A stretch of 64,000 nt of DNA from Endozoicomonas sp. OPT23 (GCF_009653635.1 NZ_PPFD01000004.1:124001-188000), one strand, 5' to 3'. Counted from the first letter of the stretch, positions 45,420-55,300 are shown. Numbers and translations are program-made. The notes: generated by a model not told the origin, from the letters alone.

Positions 45420-46376
45420 ATGGACGGTATTACACCCTCGCCCTCTACATCACCAGAACCCTCTCGGAAAAGAAAGAGTGAGAGTCCATCATCCAGTTCT
45501 GTCAGCTCTGTTGACTTAAGTAAGCAATTCACGGATGACGAGCTCTTATATTCAAAGCCAAAATCTCGAAAACTGAGCGAGGCTCAGATAAGTCATACTC
45601 ATGATGCACTGGATGATCAGTTGGTTGCGAAGTTTGTACATCATGTATTCTTTGACGATGAAAACAGAGAACCAAAAGCATCTATTACGGGCTATATCGC
45701 TCAGTTCAAACAGGTTTGTCGATTCAATCATGCTGATGGCGTAAGTCTGGACCTTTTAGAGCGCCTGCAAAGTTTGAAAAGCATGCAGGGCGAGTCCGAT
45801 GATGAAGTAGTGCTAAAAAGATTGATCAAAAAAGAAAAGTATAATCATATCCTAGGTATTGAGTTTGTCAGAGACAGGCTCGACTGCAGCTCGACCAGGA
45901 CACGAAAAAAACGAGATGCAGACCATGATATGAACCAGCGTGAAAGGCAAGATATCCACAGTTCCTCACCTGAGCCAGACGAAATAGGTGCCAGAAAAGT
46001 GCCAAATTTATCTGCTCTGGATTTACTTGATCAACTACCAGAAGAAATAACAGAAAGTATGAAGCTGGCTGATATTGCTTTTAATGAATTACCCATACCT
46101 CAAAACCCATCAAAAACTTTACTCAATCTTCGAACAGCAACAGTTCGCATGGAAGCAGTTATCAGAGTCACACGTCTTATTGCTGATCACGCCTATAAAA
46201 AGTCTGATGCAGTTTCCATTGCTCAACTAATGAGTAAAAGTCATTGGAAAGATGTAAGCTCTCTCAACCAGAGTCTTTTCAGGTGGTTTAAGGAATTAAG
46301 CATATCCGATGCGAAAGGACTTGGGCTTAAAGAAGAGCAACTTGAAGCTGTGAAAAACGCTTTTACACGTTCCTGA
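45420..46376 (+). CDS. Unrecognised protein with NLS-like basic clusters (candidate nucleomodulin)
   Basis: The 318-residue soluble protein has a Ser/Pro-rich N-terminus with a basic cluster SRKRKSESP (15-23) and a second one STRTRKKRDADHD (158-170). Both resemble classical nuclear localisation signals, with flanking Ser/Pro. The rest is mixed helical; the C-terminus (about 205-318) is leucine-rich and helical. No DNA-binding motif, signal peptide or known domain was found. It starts 19 bases after the YbgA gene, so they may share a transcript, but the composition is unlike its neighbours. Host-nucleus targeting is only a hypothesis. Confidence 0.65.
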   Translation: MDGITPSPSTSPEPSRKRKSESPSSSSVSSVDLSKQFTDDELLYSKPKSRKLSEAQISHTHDALDDQLVAKFVHHVFFDDENREPKASITGYIAQFKQVCRFNHADGVSLDLLERLQSLKSMQGESDDEVVLKRLIKKEKYNHILGIEFVRDRLDCSSTRTRKKRDADHDMNQRERQDIHSSSPEPDEIGARKVPNLSALDLLDQLPEEITESMKLADIAFNELPIPQNPSKTLLNLRTATVRMEAVIRVTRLIADHAYKKSDAVSIAQLMSKSHWKDVSSLNQSLFRWFKELSISDAKGLGLKEEQLEAVKNAFTRS

Positions 46377-46443
46377 GTGACAACAACTGGGCTTTAACAA
46401 AAAATACGAAGCAGCAACTATGCGGCCTCGCATTTCTTAGAAC

Positions 46444-47463
46444 TTACTCGCTCAAACCAACATTGTTCTTCTGCAGAACCTGTTCAGCACGGTAACTGGA
46501 ACGAACCAGCGCGCCAGATACAACTTCTACAAAGCCACGATCCAGCCCCCATTGACGATACTTTTCAAACTCTTCCGGAGTTACGTAGCGATCAATAGGC
46601 AGGTGGTTCTTGGTTGGCTGCAGATACTGACCCAGAGTCAGGATATCAACATTGTGTGCACGCAGATCATCCATAGTCGCAACGATCTCATCTTCAGTCT
46701 CACCCAGTCCCAGCATCAAACTGGTTTTGGTCAATACTTCCGGCTTATGCTTCTTGGCGTGAGCCAGCACATCCAGCGTCTGCTGATAACCGGAGCGTGG
46801 GTCACGTACCGGATGGGTCAGTCGACGAACTGTTTCTACGTTCTGGGCAAAGACAGAGATGCCACTGTCTACTACCTTTTCAACATCTTTCATGATGCCC
46901 TGAAAATCAGGCGTCAGTGTTTCAACGTCGGTTTCAGGGTTAACTTCTTTTACACGCTTTACGACAGCAGCATAATGCCCTGCACCGCCATCTTCGATGT
47001 CATCACGGTTCACAGAAGTCAGAACCAGATACTTAAGGTTCATCAGACGAACACTTTCAGCAGTATGATCTGGTTCGTTTGCATCCAGCCAGCCTTTCGG
47101 GTTACCGGTGTTGACTGCACAGAACTTACAGGCGCGGGTACAGGTGTCGCCCATCAACATGATGGTAGCTGTACCGGAACTCCAGCACTCATTAATGTTC
47201 GGGCACATGGCCTCTTCACAAACGGTACTCAGTTTGTGTTCATGAACGGTGCTTTTAACCGCTTTGTACTTGGTGCCAGACGAAGCCTTGATACGCAGCC
47301 ATTCCGGCTTACGCATGAAAGGTTGAACCGCTTCCCCATCACGGTTTGAGGCCTTAATACCATTCTTGATGGCAGTAATGCCTTTTTCGTTGACGAACTT
47401 CTCTCCACTGGATACCTGAGCAGATTGAATCTGAACAGTTGGAATCAGGTTGTTTTCGGTCAT
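46444..47463 (-). CDS. lipA: Lipoyl synthase
   Basis: LipA inserts two sulfurs into octanoyl-protein by radical SAM chemistry. The 339-residue protein has both Fe-S sites: the auxiliary cluster in [13 protein letters not shown] and the radical SAM CxxxCxxC in [17 protein letters not shown], then [26 protein letters not shown] and the C-terminal RSSYRAE with the cluster-ligating serine. It follows lipB on the minus strand, 159 bases apart, as in most gammaproteobacteria. Confidence 0.98.
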   Translation of the reverse strand: MTENNLIPTVQIQSAQVSSGEKFVNEKGITAIKNGIKASNRDGEAVQPFMRKPEWLRIKASSGTKYKAVKSTVHEHKLSTVCEEAMCPNINECWSSGTATIMLMGDTCTRACKFCAVNTGNPKGWLDANEPDHTAESVRLMNLKYLVLTSVNRDDIEDGGAGHYAAVVKRVKEVNPETDVETLTPDFQGIMKDVEKVVDSGISVFAQNVETVRRLTHPVRDPRSGYQQTLDVLAHAKKHKPEVLTKTSLMLGLGETEDEIVATMDDLRAHNVDILTLGQYLQPTKNHLPIDRYVTPEEFEKYRQWGLDRGFVEVVSGALVRSSYRAEQVLQKNNVGLSE

Positions 47464-47622
47464 AAAGTCAGGGCCATTTTTTCAGGACTCAGTCGTTACT
47501 GCGAGTCCTCATCTATAGCTTCAGTGCATTCGGCAGTTGGTTTTTCGCCGTATTCACTCCGTACTGGTCAGCCTTCCCTGCTGACTCAGCCTCTGTTTTT
47601 CGAATTTCTTTCCTTTGCTCTT

Positions 47623-48282
47623 TTAAACAGAGTTTTCAAGAAAAGGAATCCCGTCATTCTTGGTATGGGCATCATTATACCCAAGTTCAGTCATAAGGCA
47701 CTCAAGTAAGCGACTGCTCACTTCATCCCAGCTGACCGTATCAATCAGGTCCCTGAGCTGAGCGACCTGCAGCCCTTCATAACCACAAGGGTTGATACGA
47801 TTGAACGGCTCGGTATCCATGTCCAGGTTAAAACTGAGGCCATGATAGCTCTTCATCTTTCTGAACCTAAGTCCCAGAGCTGCAATCTTGGCATCGTCGA
47901 TATAGACACCAGGCGCTTCCGGTTTGGCATGAGACTCAATACCATAACCTGCCAGCACTTTAATAATGGCCTGTTCAATAGCGGAAACAATCTTTCGCGG
48001 ACCACTGTCGGAACGTCGAACATCCAGCATCAGATAAACAACCAGCTGACCTGGCCCGTGATAGGTCACCTGACCACCACGATCGATCTTGATCACCGGA
48101 ATATCACCCGGTGCCAGCACATGCTCTGCCTTACCAGCCTGCCCCTGGGTAAATACCGGGTCGTGTTCTACAAACCAGAGTTCATCAACCGTGCTGTCAT
48201 CACGCTGTTCTGTAAAGGCCTGCATGGCTCGCCATACCGGCTCATAGGGCTGCCTGCCCAGATGTCGGACGTTCAGATCCAT
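47623..48282 (-). CDS. lipB: Octanoyl-[acyl-carrier-protein]:protein N-octanoyltransferase
   Basis: LipB transfers octanoyl from ACP to lipoyl domains before LipA. The 219-residue protein has RGGQVTYHGPGQLVVYLMLD, the conserved glycine-rich catalytic core, and a Cys/Lys pair typical of the family (SHAKPEAPGVYIDDAKIAALGLR with Lys). The ATG at 48282 overlaps the ybeD stop by one base, so the two genes are translationally coupled; TTG 48285 is a less likely start. Confidence 0.96.
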   Translation of the reverse strand: MDLNVRHLGRQPYEPVWRAMQAFTEQRDDSTVDELWFVEHDPVFTQGQAGKAEHVLAPGDIPVIKIDRGGQVTYHGPGQLVVYLMLDVRRSDSGPRKIVSAIEQAIIKVLAGYGIESHAKPEAPGVYIDDAKIAALGLRFRKMKSYHGLSFNLDMDTEPFNRINPCGYEGLQVAQLRDLIDTVSWDEVSSRLLECLMTELGYNDAHTKNDGIPFLENSV

Positions 48283-48548
48283 CAAATTACCATCTGTACT
48301 CGACCTGTTGCCATCAGGTCATCATAAATTGCTTTCAGTTGCGGCTCGCCGGTAGCAAAGATTGTCACCATCACTGAGGAAAACTTGCCAGTACGGCTGT
48401 CTTTCTCACGGAAGTTACCATCATAATCCGGTGCATGCTGTTTAATAATGTCACAGACCACCTGCTGATAATCCGGCGCGGCCTTGCCAACGATACGGAT
48501 TTCATAATCACAGGGGAATTCAATCTTTGGTGCTTCAGGATTGCTCAT
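48282..48548 (-). CDS. ybeD: DUF493 family protein YbeD
   Basis: The 88-residue protein has the ferredoxin-like DUF493 pattern: IEFPCDYEIRIVGKAAPDYQQVVCDIIKQHAPDY, then SSVMVTIFATGEPQLKAIYDDLMATGRVQMVI. E. coli YbeD has 87 residues and the same position before lipB; its role is unknown. ATG 48548 gives the family length but has no Shine-Dalgarno. TTG 48599 in frame (105 residues) is preceded by GGAGGT with 9-base spacing and is the alternative. A 16-codon ORF in another frame ends just upstream of ATG 48548 and may couple translation. Confidence 0.88.
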   Translation of the reverse strand: MSNPEAPKIEFPCDYEIRIVGKAAPDYQQVVCDIIKQHAPDYDGNFREKDSRTGKFSSVMVTIFATGEPQLKAIYDDLMATGRVQMVI

Positions 48549-48552
48549 AGCT

Positions 48553-48603
48553 TTATGTAATTCTGGTGCGCAGTCGCACACAATAAAATAGTGAACCAAC
48601 CAT
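48553..48603 (-). CDS. Possible 16-codon leader ORF ahead of ybeD
   Basis: ATG 48603 is preceded by a strong GGAGGTGAG and reads 16 codons (MVGSLFYCVRLRTRIT) to TAA 48553, 4 bases before ATG 48548 of ybeD. This could drive ybeD translation by coupling. It could also be chance if TTG 48599 is the true ybeD start. Confidence 0.35.
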   Translation of the reverse strand: MVGSLFYCVRLRTRIT

Positions 48604-48660
48604 TCCTCACCTCCGGTGGGAAATGGTTGTAAATTTCGTATGTCTAGGTGCTTGCACTGA

Positions 48661-48696
48661 TAAAAATGCCTTCAAGCCGTGAAGCTTGAAGGCATC
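48661..48696 (-). terminator. Rho-independent terminator of dacA
   Basis: ATGCCTTCAAGC and GCTTGAAGGCAT form a 12-bp stem with a 6-base loop; on the minus strand TTTTTA follows. It lies about 30 bases past the dacA stop and separates it from ybeD. Confidence 0.88.
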
Positions 48697-48724
48697 AGTA
48701 AAAGCTAAAACCGGATTATAATGT

Positions 48725-49924
48725 TTAGTTAAAGAAACTCATTACAAACAGACGAATACTGTCCCAGATGCGCTTGAAAATACTGCCACGTTCAACAGAT
48801 TGTTGAGCCAATAGTGGTACTTCTTTCACTACCTCATCGTCCAGCATCACCTTCAGGGTGCCCAGTTGCTGGCCTGCTTCAACAGGTGCCTCAATCATAG
48901 GATTAACATCCATGATCGCTTTCAGGTCTTTGCCTGCTCCACGGGGAACGGTAACAATCAGATCTTTCTCGATACCGAGACTGATCTCATCCTTCTGACC
49001 TTTCCATATTTCTACAGACTTAAGAGGCTCGCCACCTTTCTTGATATCAACATTTTCAAAGAATCGGAAACCGTAAGTGAGCAGTTTCTGAGCTTCTTCC
49101 GCACGCTGTTTCTCACTTCTGGTACCAAGGACTACGGTAATCAAACGACGACCATCTTTTATCGCAGAAGCAGCAAGTCCATAACCGCTGGCCTTGATAT
49201 GACCGGTTTTCAGACCATCTACGTATGGGTTGGTCCAAAGCAGTCGGTTACGATTGGCTTGACGACGCAGTGCCTTGCCGGTTCTTTTGTTGACGCCATA
49301 TTGATAGTACTTCTGCGAGTAGATTTTGTAGTACTCAGGGTAGTCCTTAACAATATGCAGGGAGAGGATTCCCAAATCTCTGGCTGTGGAATAGTGATCA
49401 TCTGCCGGCCAACCGGAAGCATTGGCAAAATGGGTGTTGATCATGCCCAGTTTACGAGCCGTATTGTTCATCAGCTGGGCAAAGGAGTCTTCACTGCCAG
49501 CAACATGCTCGGCCAGTGCCACACTGGCATCATTGCCGGAAACAATGATGATGCCTTTCAACAGTTCAGATACAGGAACCTTGTCGCCCACCTCGATAAA
49601 CATGGTGGAGCCGCCCATACGCCAGGCTTTTTCACTGACCAGTACCTGATCATCACGACCGATATTGCCTGAGTCCAGTTCGATTTCACCAATGTAAGCC
49701 GTCATCATCTTGGTCAGACTGGCCGGGTGCATGGTTTCGTCAGGGTTGACCGATGCCAGTATTTCACCACTGTCGGCATCCATCAGGACATAACTTTTGG
49801 CTGCGATTTTCGGTGCTGCCGGAATCAGGGCACTGCTTTTAGCATGAACGGAACCTGCCGCCACCATCAGTGCCATGGCCGCCCATCCAGCCATCCGGCG
49901 AAGGGGGTTTGTCTGCTTCATCAT
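48725..49924 (-). CDS. dacA: D-alanyl-D-alanine carboxypeptidase (PBP5/6 type)
   Basis: DacA trims pentapeptide side chains of peptidoglycan in the periplasm. The 399-residue precursor has a signal peptide (about 1-28, ending VHA), the SxxK motif Ser69-Lys72 in HPASLTKMMTAY, SGN at 129-131, and KTG at 239-241. The C-terminal PBP5 domain and the final amphipathic helix (FKRIWDSIRLFVMSFFN) that anchors the protein to the inner membrane are present. It follows rlpA by 98 bases. A strong terminator separates it from ybeD. Confidence 0.97.
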   Translation of the reverse strand: MMKQTNPLRRMAGWAAMALMVAAGSVHAKSSALIPAAPKIAAKSYVLMDADSGEILASVNPDETMHPASLTKMMTAYIGEIELDSGNIGRDDQVLVSEKAWRMGGSTMFIEVGDKVPVSELLKGIIIVSGNDASVALAEHVAGSEDSFAQLMNNTARKLGMINTHFANASGWPADDHYSTARDLGILSLHIVKDYPEYYKIYSQKYYQYGVNKRTGKALRRQANRNRLLWTNPYVDGLKTGHIKASGYGLAASAIKDGRRLITVVLGTRSEKQRAEEAQKLLTYGFRFFENVDIKKGGEPLKSVEIWKGQKDEISLGIEKDLIVTVPRGAGKDLKAIMDVNPMIEAPVEAGQQLGTLKVMLDDEVVKEVPLLAQQSVERGSIFKRIWDSIRLFVMSFFN

Positions 49925-50022
49925 TAAAAATGTTGCTCTGAAAACGGTTATTGACCGGTATTATAATGTTCCGGCTTGATGAGTTTAAGAGGCTGCTGTG
50001 CGATTACTGAGTAAGTTACTAC

Positions 50023-50841
50023 TTACTGTACCGCTTTTTTCGGTACTTTGCGGTCTTCGTAAACCAGAAAAGGTGCATCAAACGCTCCCTCTTCCAGTTT
50101 TTCCAACAGGCTCTCGAGATGTTCCGGTGTCTGCACAGGCCCAATTCTTATCCTGTACAATGGATCCGGCTTTTCATCCCCTTTCATCACCTGAATTTCT
50201 CCGGCAATGGTTTCTGAAATTGCTCGTCGTAACATCTGGGCATTGTGGTAATTCTTCAAGGCTGCCATCTGCACAAACAACTGTTGCTTACTTCGTGCTT
50301 CTTGCTCCTGACGGGCAGCAAAGGCTTCAACATCAATGCCTTCAACTTTAACATTGGCAACACCGACATTGGCAAAGCCCAGTCTTTTCGCCGCAGCGTA
50401 AGAGAGGTCAATAACCCGGTTACTATGGAAGGGACCTCGGTCATTAACCCTCAGCACAACCGACCGGCCATTATCCCGGTTCATTACACGAACATAAGAA
50501 GGCAGTGGCAGGGTTTTATGAGCTGCGGTCATACCGTACAGATCATAAACTTCACCATTGGCTGTTCGCTTGCCATGGAACTTGGTGCCATACCAAGACG
50601 CAACTCCCACCTCTTCATAACCATTGGCTGAAGGCATAGGCGTGTAAGTAATACCATTGAGCGTATAAGGGGAGTCTTTTAACTCACCATTATGCACCCG
50701 TGGCACAGCATCAGGTATCTGGCTGATATCCCTTTTTTCTTTGGGCGGTCCGTCCTGAACAGTGACGCAACCTCCCAGAGCCAAAAGAGCAGATGCCAGA
50801 AAAACTCTGGTCATCTGCTGGTATGTTTCTCGTGCTGTCAT
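50023..50841 (-). CDS. rlpA: Septal-ring lytic transglycosylase RlpA
   Basis: RlpA cleaves denuded glycan strands at the division site. The 272-residue precursor has a lipobox LGGC, the double-psi beta-barrel domain (GVASWYGTKFHGKRTANGEVYD to LRVNDRGPFHSNRVIDLSYAAAKRLGF, with the catalytic-type Asp in NDRGPF), and a C-terminal SPOR domain (LFVQMAALKNYHNAQMLRRAI onward) that binds denuded peptidoglycan. It lies between mltB and dacA in the conserved gene order. Confidence 0.96.
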   Translation of the reverse strand: MTARETYQQMTRVFLASALLALGGCVTVQDGPPKEKRDISQIPDAVPRVHNGELKDSPYTLNGITYTPMPSANGYEEVGVASWYGTKFHGKRTANGEVYDLYGMTAAHKTLPLPSYVRVMNRDNGRSVVLRVNDRGPFHSNRVIDLSYAAAKRLGFANVGVANVKVEGIDVEAFAARQEQEARSKQQLFVQMAALKNYHNAQMLRRAISETIAGEIQVMKGDEKPDPLYRIRIGPVQTPEHLESLLEKLEEGAFDAPFLVYEDRKVPKKAVQ

Positions 50842-50904
50842 TTAAGTTTGTTCTTTATACTTGCCCTGATTATCAGGGCTTATGCTCAGTGCTAGAGTTC
50901 AATG

Positions 50905-51963
50905 TTAGTTATCAGCAATGGTTTTATTCAATTTAGGAACAGCTGTTTTATAGCCTGACTTAACATCTCTTGCCAGCTGATACACCGCCATCGCATAGAG
51001 CTTGCTGCGATTATAGGTAGTGATCACGTAGAAGTTATGCAACCCCAGCCAGTACTCAGTGCCTTTGGCGCCTTCCAGCGTCATCGCGGCAACTTTTGCA
51101 GCATCAGGGACAACTGAAACTGGAGTCCAACCTGCATCTTCAACCTGCTTCAGAGTTTTCTTCGGTCTTACCGACTTGCTGACTACCTTCTGGTATTTAG
51201 CACCATGCACTTTCGCTCGGCTGACAATAGGTCGTCCTTCTTTCCAGCCATTTTCCTTCAGATAGTTGGCAACACTGGCAATAGCATCTTCTTCCTGCTG
51301 CCAGATATTGGCCTGCCCATCACCGGTATGGTCAACAGCAAAGACTCTGTAGCTGGACGGCATAAACTGTGGAATACCCATGGCTCCAGCATAGGAGCCG
51401 GTCAACTCAGAGGCTTCCAGTTTCTGTTCTCTGGCCAGAATCAGGAAGTTCTTCAATTCCTTGGTAAAGAATTTACTGCGTGGTGGGTAATCAAAACTCA
51501 GAGTTGAAAGAGCATCCAGCACCTTGAAACCACCGGTTTGACGACCGTAGTAGGTTTCAACTCCAATAATGGCAACAATGATATGAGCTGGCACACCGTA
51601 TTTCTTTTCTACTTCTTTCAGTGTTTCAGCATGATCTTTCCAGAACTTAACACCCTTCTGGATACGCTCTTCGGTCATGAAAATTTTGCGATAGCCCTTC
51701 CAGGTCAGACGTTTCTCTGCCGGACGGCTGATCAGCTCCAGAACTCTATCAATCTTATTGGCCTGACCAATAATGGATTCCAGCTCCGAGCGTTTAAACT
51801 CTTCGTTTTCAACCAGATCATCGATAAACGCCTGAACCACTTCCTGGCTGGCATAGTCCGGTTGTTGTTCCTGCTTGCTGGCTTCGGCAAAAACTGGCCC
51901 TGCCAACAGGCAACTGCTTAATACAGCACTGATAATTGATGCGCGTAAGGCCATTTTTCTCAT
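50905..51963 (-). CDS. mltB: Membrane-bound lytic murein transglycosylase B
   Basis: MltB is a glycan-cleaving lytic transglycosylase. The 352-residue precursor has an export signal ending VFAEA; LSSC at residues 15-18 also resembles a lipobox, so lipidation is uncertain. The catalytic Glu136 is in IIGVETYYGRQTG, and the family features GAMGIPQFMPSSYR and AIASVANYLKENGW follow. In E. coli mltB is elsewhere, but Pseudomonas keeps it between rodA and rlpA as here. Confidence 0.95.
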   Translation of the reverse strand: MRKMALRASIISAVLSSCLLAGPVFAEASKQEQQPDYASQEVVQAFIDDLVENEEFKRSELESIIGQANKIDRVLELISRPAEKRLTWKGYRKIFMTEERIQKGVKFWKDHAETLKEVEKKYGVPAHIIVAIIGVETYYGRQTGGFKVLDALSTLSFDYPPRSKFFTKELKNFLILAREQKLEASELTGSYAGAMGIPQFMPSSYRVFAVDHTGDGQANIWQQEEDAIASVANYLKENGWKEGRPIVSRAKVHGAKYQKVVSKSVRPKKTLKQVEDAGWTPVSVVPDAAKVAAMTLEGAKGTEYWLGLHNFYVITTYNRSKLYAMAVYQLARDVKSGYKTAVPKLNKTIADN

Positions 51964-52240
51964 TTCCCCTCAGTCACTACTTTGGACATCCTTTTCCACA
52001 ATCTATTCCAACAAGGGTGCGTGTAAACATAAGTGTCTCAATTCACTTTTACACCCTGATGTATCCTGAGTATTTTCTTACTCTACAGCAGTCGTCCATG
52101 GACAACTACAGTGCAACTGTAATGTGTTTGTCAGGATACCGGCAGCCTTAATATCCACCATAACACAGAGTAACTGCGCAGAGTTACAGTAGCAGGAATA
52201 GCCAGAACTACTGCAACTCTGCGGTTGTCACCTGAAAGGT

Positions 52241-53392
52241 TTATCGCCGTATATCGAGAAATGTTTTGTGGGTATGAATTGACATCAACATGCCAAAGCC
52301 TGCCATCAAGGTAACCAGTGATGTACCACCACGACTGACCAGTGGCAGAGGAACACCCACTACAGGAAGAATGCCGCTCACCATGCCAATGTTCACAAAC
52401 AAATAAACAAAGAAAGTCAGGGTAATACTGCCCGCCAGCAGGCGACCAAAGAGGGAGGAAGCCTGAAAAGTAATCATCAGTCCACGACCGATAATCAGGG
52501 CATAAAGCCCCAGCAGAACCAGACAGCCCATCAGGCCAAACTCTTCCGCCAGAACCGCAATAATAAAATCGGTATGGCTTTCCGGCAAAAAGTTCAGCTG
52601 GGATTGCGTACCCATCAAATAACCTTTGCCATAAAGGCCGCCTGAGCCAATAGCGATCTTTGACTGGATGATATTCCAGCCCGAACCCCAGGGGTCACTC
52701 TCCGGATTCAGAAAGGTCAGCACCCGCTGTTTCTGGTATTCCCGCATAATGAAATGCCACATACCCCAGACAGCAGGCACAGCCAAAGCAACGGCTGAGA
52801 AAATAATCCGTTTCCTCAAACCTGCCAAGAGCAATACAAACAGTCCCGAAGCACCAATAAGCAGTGAGGTTCCCAGGTCAGGCTGCTTGGCAATCAGCAC
52901 CACAGGAATACCGATAATCGCCAGAACAACAATGATGTCTTTGAGCGAGGGTGGCAGAGGTCGCTTGGAAAGGTAGGTCGCCGCCACAATCGGCATAATC
53001 AGCTTGATGATTTCCGACGGCTGAAAGCGAAAGCCCGGCAGCTGAATCCAGCGCTGGGCTCCCTTCGACTGAATCCCCACAAAAAGGACGCCTAGCAACA
53101 AAGCCACGCCTCCGGCATATATCCAGGGCGATAGCCTCATCAGCATTCGGGGTGGTATCTGGGCAATCACAATCATGCCGACAACCCCCACCACCATATA
53201 CAATGCCTGACGTATAACCATGCTGGTGTTCTGGCCACTGGCGCTGTACAGAATAAACAGCCCTGCACCGCACAGGATCAGCAGAAAGCCCAGCAACACA
53301 ATGTCTACATGAAACTTCTCGGACCAGTGAGGCTCTTTGGAGAAACCATAGGGTTCATCAAGCTGACGGACAAAATCCTGACTGGCCATCAC
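52241..53392 (-). CDS. mrdB: Rod shape-determining glycosyltransferase RodA (MrdB)
   Basis: RodA is the SEDS-family peptidoglycan polymerase of cell elongation. The 383-residue protein has about 10 helices and the SEDS motifs: GVQSKGAQRWIQLPGFRFQPSEIIKL, KQPDLGTSLLIGASG (catalytic Asp region), and LPVVGVPLPLVSRGGTSL at the C-terminus. Its start overlaps the mrdA stop by 4 bases, so PBP2 and RodA are translationally coupled, matching their function as a complex. Confidence 0.98.
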   Translation of the reverse strand: MMASQDFVRQLDEPYGFSKEPHWSEKFHVDIVLLGFLLILCGAGLFILYSASGQNTSMVIRQALYMVVGVVGMIVIAQIPPRMLMRLSPWIYAGGVALLLGVLFVGIQSKGAQRWIQLPGFRFQPSEIIKLIMPIVAATYLSKRPLPPSLKDIIVVLAIIGIPVVLIAKQPDLGTSLLIGASGLFVLLLAGLRKRIIFSAVALAVPAVWGMWHFIMREYQKQRVLTFLNPESDPWGSGWNIIQSKIAIGSGGLYGKGYLMGTQSQLNFLPESHTDFIIAVLAEEFGLMGCLVLLGLYALIIGRGLMITFQASSLFGRLLAGSITLTFFVYLFVNIGMVSGILPVVGVPLPLVSRGGTSLVTLMAGFGMLMSIHTHKTFLDIRR

Positions 53393-55230
53393 TTGCCCTC
53401 CTTTTCAGCATTCTCTTTCAGCTTGGGAATCAGGTAGTAATCCATGATTTCCCTGGCAACGTTAGCCGCCCCCTTATCATTCTCCACGATAACAGACAGT
53501 GCAATCTGAGGGTCTTCAATCGGGGCAAAGGCAACAAACAGACTGTGGTCACGCTGAAACTCTTTCAACTTTTCAGCATCATAGTCTTCGCCCTGGGCGA
53601 TACTCACGACCTGGGCCGTGCCTGTTTTACCAGCCATTCGATAGGGAAGGTTACGACCAATGCGCCAATGAGCGGTTCCCCTTTTATGGCTGACAACATT
53701 TTCCATACTCTTGATAACTGCATCCCAGTCGACTTCCTTCAGTTCAATGTCTTCGCCCCACTGTGGTCGTTGAACGTCTGGAAGGTCTTCCCGAACCAGC
53801 CTTGGTTGCACATGCTTACCCCGGTTAGCAACCAGAGTCACAGCCTCGGCCATCTGCATCGGCGTCGCCAGCATATAGCCCTGACCGATAATGGCGATAA
53901 TCGTTTCACCCGGATACCAGGGCTGGCCATAGGCGCCGCGTTTCCATTCAGTAGATGGCAGTAAACCGGATCGCTCTTCATAAATGTCGATACCCGTCTT
54001 GCGGCCATAGCCAAATTCACTTAGGAAATCATGCATACGGTCAATGCCGTATTTCCCGGCGAAGTTGTAAAAGTAGGTGTCGTTGGAGCGATAAATGGCT
54101 TTATCCAGATTAATCCAGCCATCACCACCGCGCTTCCAGTTTCTGAATTTATGTTCACTGCCCGGCAGCTGAAACCAGCCTTTATCGAATATTTTATCTT
54201 CTGCCTTAACGGTGCCACTGGACAACAGCCCCAATGCAACAACAGGCTTCACCGTTGAAGCAGGTGGATATTCACCCAAAGTGGCACGGTTGTAGAGCGG
54301 TCTTTCGATATCAGTATTCAGGTCATCAAAGGTGGAGTAGGCAATACCGGTTACAAACAGGTTGGGGTCAAAAGCCGGGTTGCTAACCATTGCCATCACG
54401 CCACCCGTCTTTGGATCAAGAACAGCCACTGAACCACGTCTGCCGTCCATTGCCTTGATGGCTGCATCCTGCAAACCGGTATCTATATAGAGATGAAGGT
54501 CCTGCCCCGGAACCGGGTCAACCCGTTTAAGAACCCGACTCACACGACCTCGAACGTTGACTTCGACTTCTTGGTAGCCCGGCTTGCCCAGCAACAGTTT
54601 TTCATAAAACCGTTCCAGACCGATCTTACCGATGGTGTAAGTGCCACTGTAGAGCGCGGGATCAAGCTTTTTCAATTCCCGGTCATTGATACGACCAACA
54701 TAACCGACACTGTGAGCAAAGGAGCTGCCTTCCGTGTATTCACGCACCAGTTCGGCATTGACTTCAACACCTGGCAGGCGAAACTGATTTACAGAGATAA
54801 GAGCAACTTGCTCATCATTCAGTTTGAATTTAAGAGGAACTGCTTCGAAAGGACGACGACGGCGCACCTGTTTTTTAAAACGAGTCTGTTCATTGTCAGA
54901 AAGAGGAACCAAATTGCCAATATCTGACAGCAGCTGATCCATATCATCGACACGTTCCCTGACAATAGAAAGGGTTTTACTGGAGCGATTGGTTGCCAGC
55001 AAATTGCCGTTACGATCGTAGATAAGACCGCGTACAGGCGGGACAGTCTGAACCAGAATCCGGTTTTCTTCCGACCGGGTCGACAGTTCATCGTATTTGA
55101 TGACCTGAAGATAAAAGAGTCGGGACACCAGCACCATGGCCAGCAGAAGAATGAAAACCAGTGCCAGCCAGACCCTAATACTGACAATCCTTTGTTCTGA
55201 CTTATGGTCTTTTAAGGTATTCACCGGCAT
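53389..55230 (-). CDS. mrdA: Penicillin-binding protein 2
   Basis: PBP2 is the transpeptidase that works with RodA. The protein of about 613 residues has one N-terminal membrane anchor (IVSIRVWLALVFILLLAMVLVSRLF), the PBP dimer domain (RENRILVQTVPPVRGLIYDRNG), then the transpeptidase domain with catalytic serine in YPPASTVKPVVALGL, SND in IYRSNDTYFY and KTG in MAGKTGTAQV. The frame opens at TTG 55260, but ATG 55230 (MPVNTLKDHKSEQRIVS) fits relatives better. It overlaps rodA and follows rlmH. Confidence 0.96.
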   Translation of the reverse strand: MPVNTLKDHKSEQRIVSIRVWLALVFILLLAMVLVSRLFYLQVIKYDELSTRSEENRILVQTVPPVRGLIYDRNGNLLATNRSSKTLSIVRERVDDMDQLLSDIGNLVPLSDNEQTRFKKQVRRRRPFEAVPLKFKLNDEQVALISVNQFRLPGVEVNAELVREYTEGSSFAHSVGYVGRINDRELKKLDPALYSGTYTIGKIGLERFYEKLLLGKPGYQEVEVNVRGRVSRVLKRVDPVPGQDLHLYIDTGLQDAAIKAMDGRRGSVAVLDPKTGGVMAMVSNPAFDPNLFVTGIAYSTFDDLNTDIERPLYNRATLGEYPPASTVKPVVALGLLSSGTVKAEDKIFDKGWFQLPGSEHKFRNWKRGGDGWINLDKAIYRSNDTYFYNFAGKYGIDRMHDFLSEFGYGRKTGIDIYEERSGLLPSTEWKRGAYGQPWYPGETIIAIIGQGYMLATPMQMAEAVTLVANRGKHVQPRLVREDLPDVQRPQWGEDIELKEVDWDAVIKSMENVVSHKRGTAHWRIGRNLPYRMAGKTGTAQVVSIAQGEDYDAEKLKEFQRDHSLFVAFAPIEDPQIALSVIVENDKGAANVAREIMDYYLIPKLKENAEKEGK

Positions 55231-55300
55231 GTATTTATTTACCGTAAAAATCACCTGCAAGCGATGAAATGCCTGCAGGCAACCTTTTTATTAATCATAA

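Noticed and set aside
46552-47349. 265-codon plus-strand ORF
   Set aside because: Antisense to lipA, with no family resemblance of its own.
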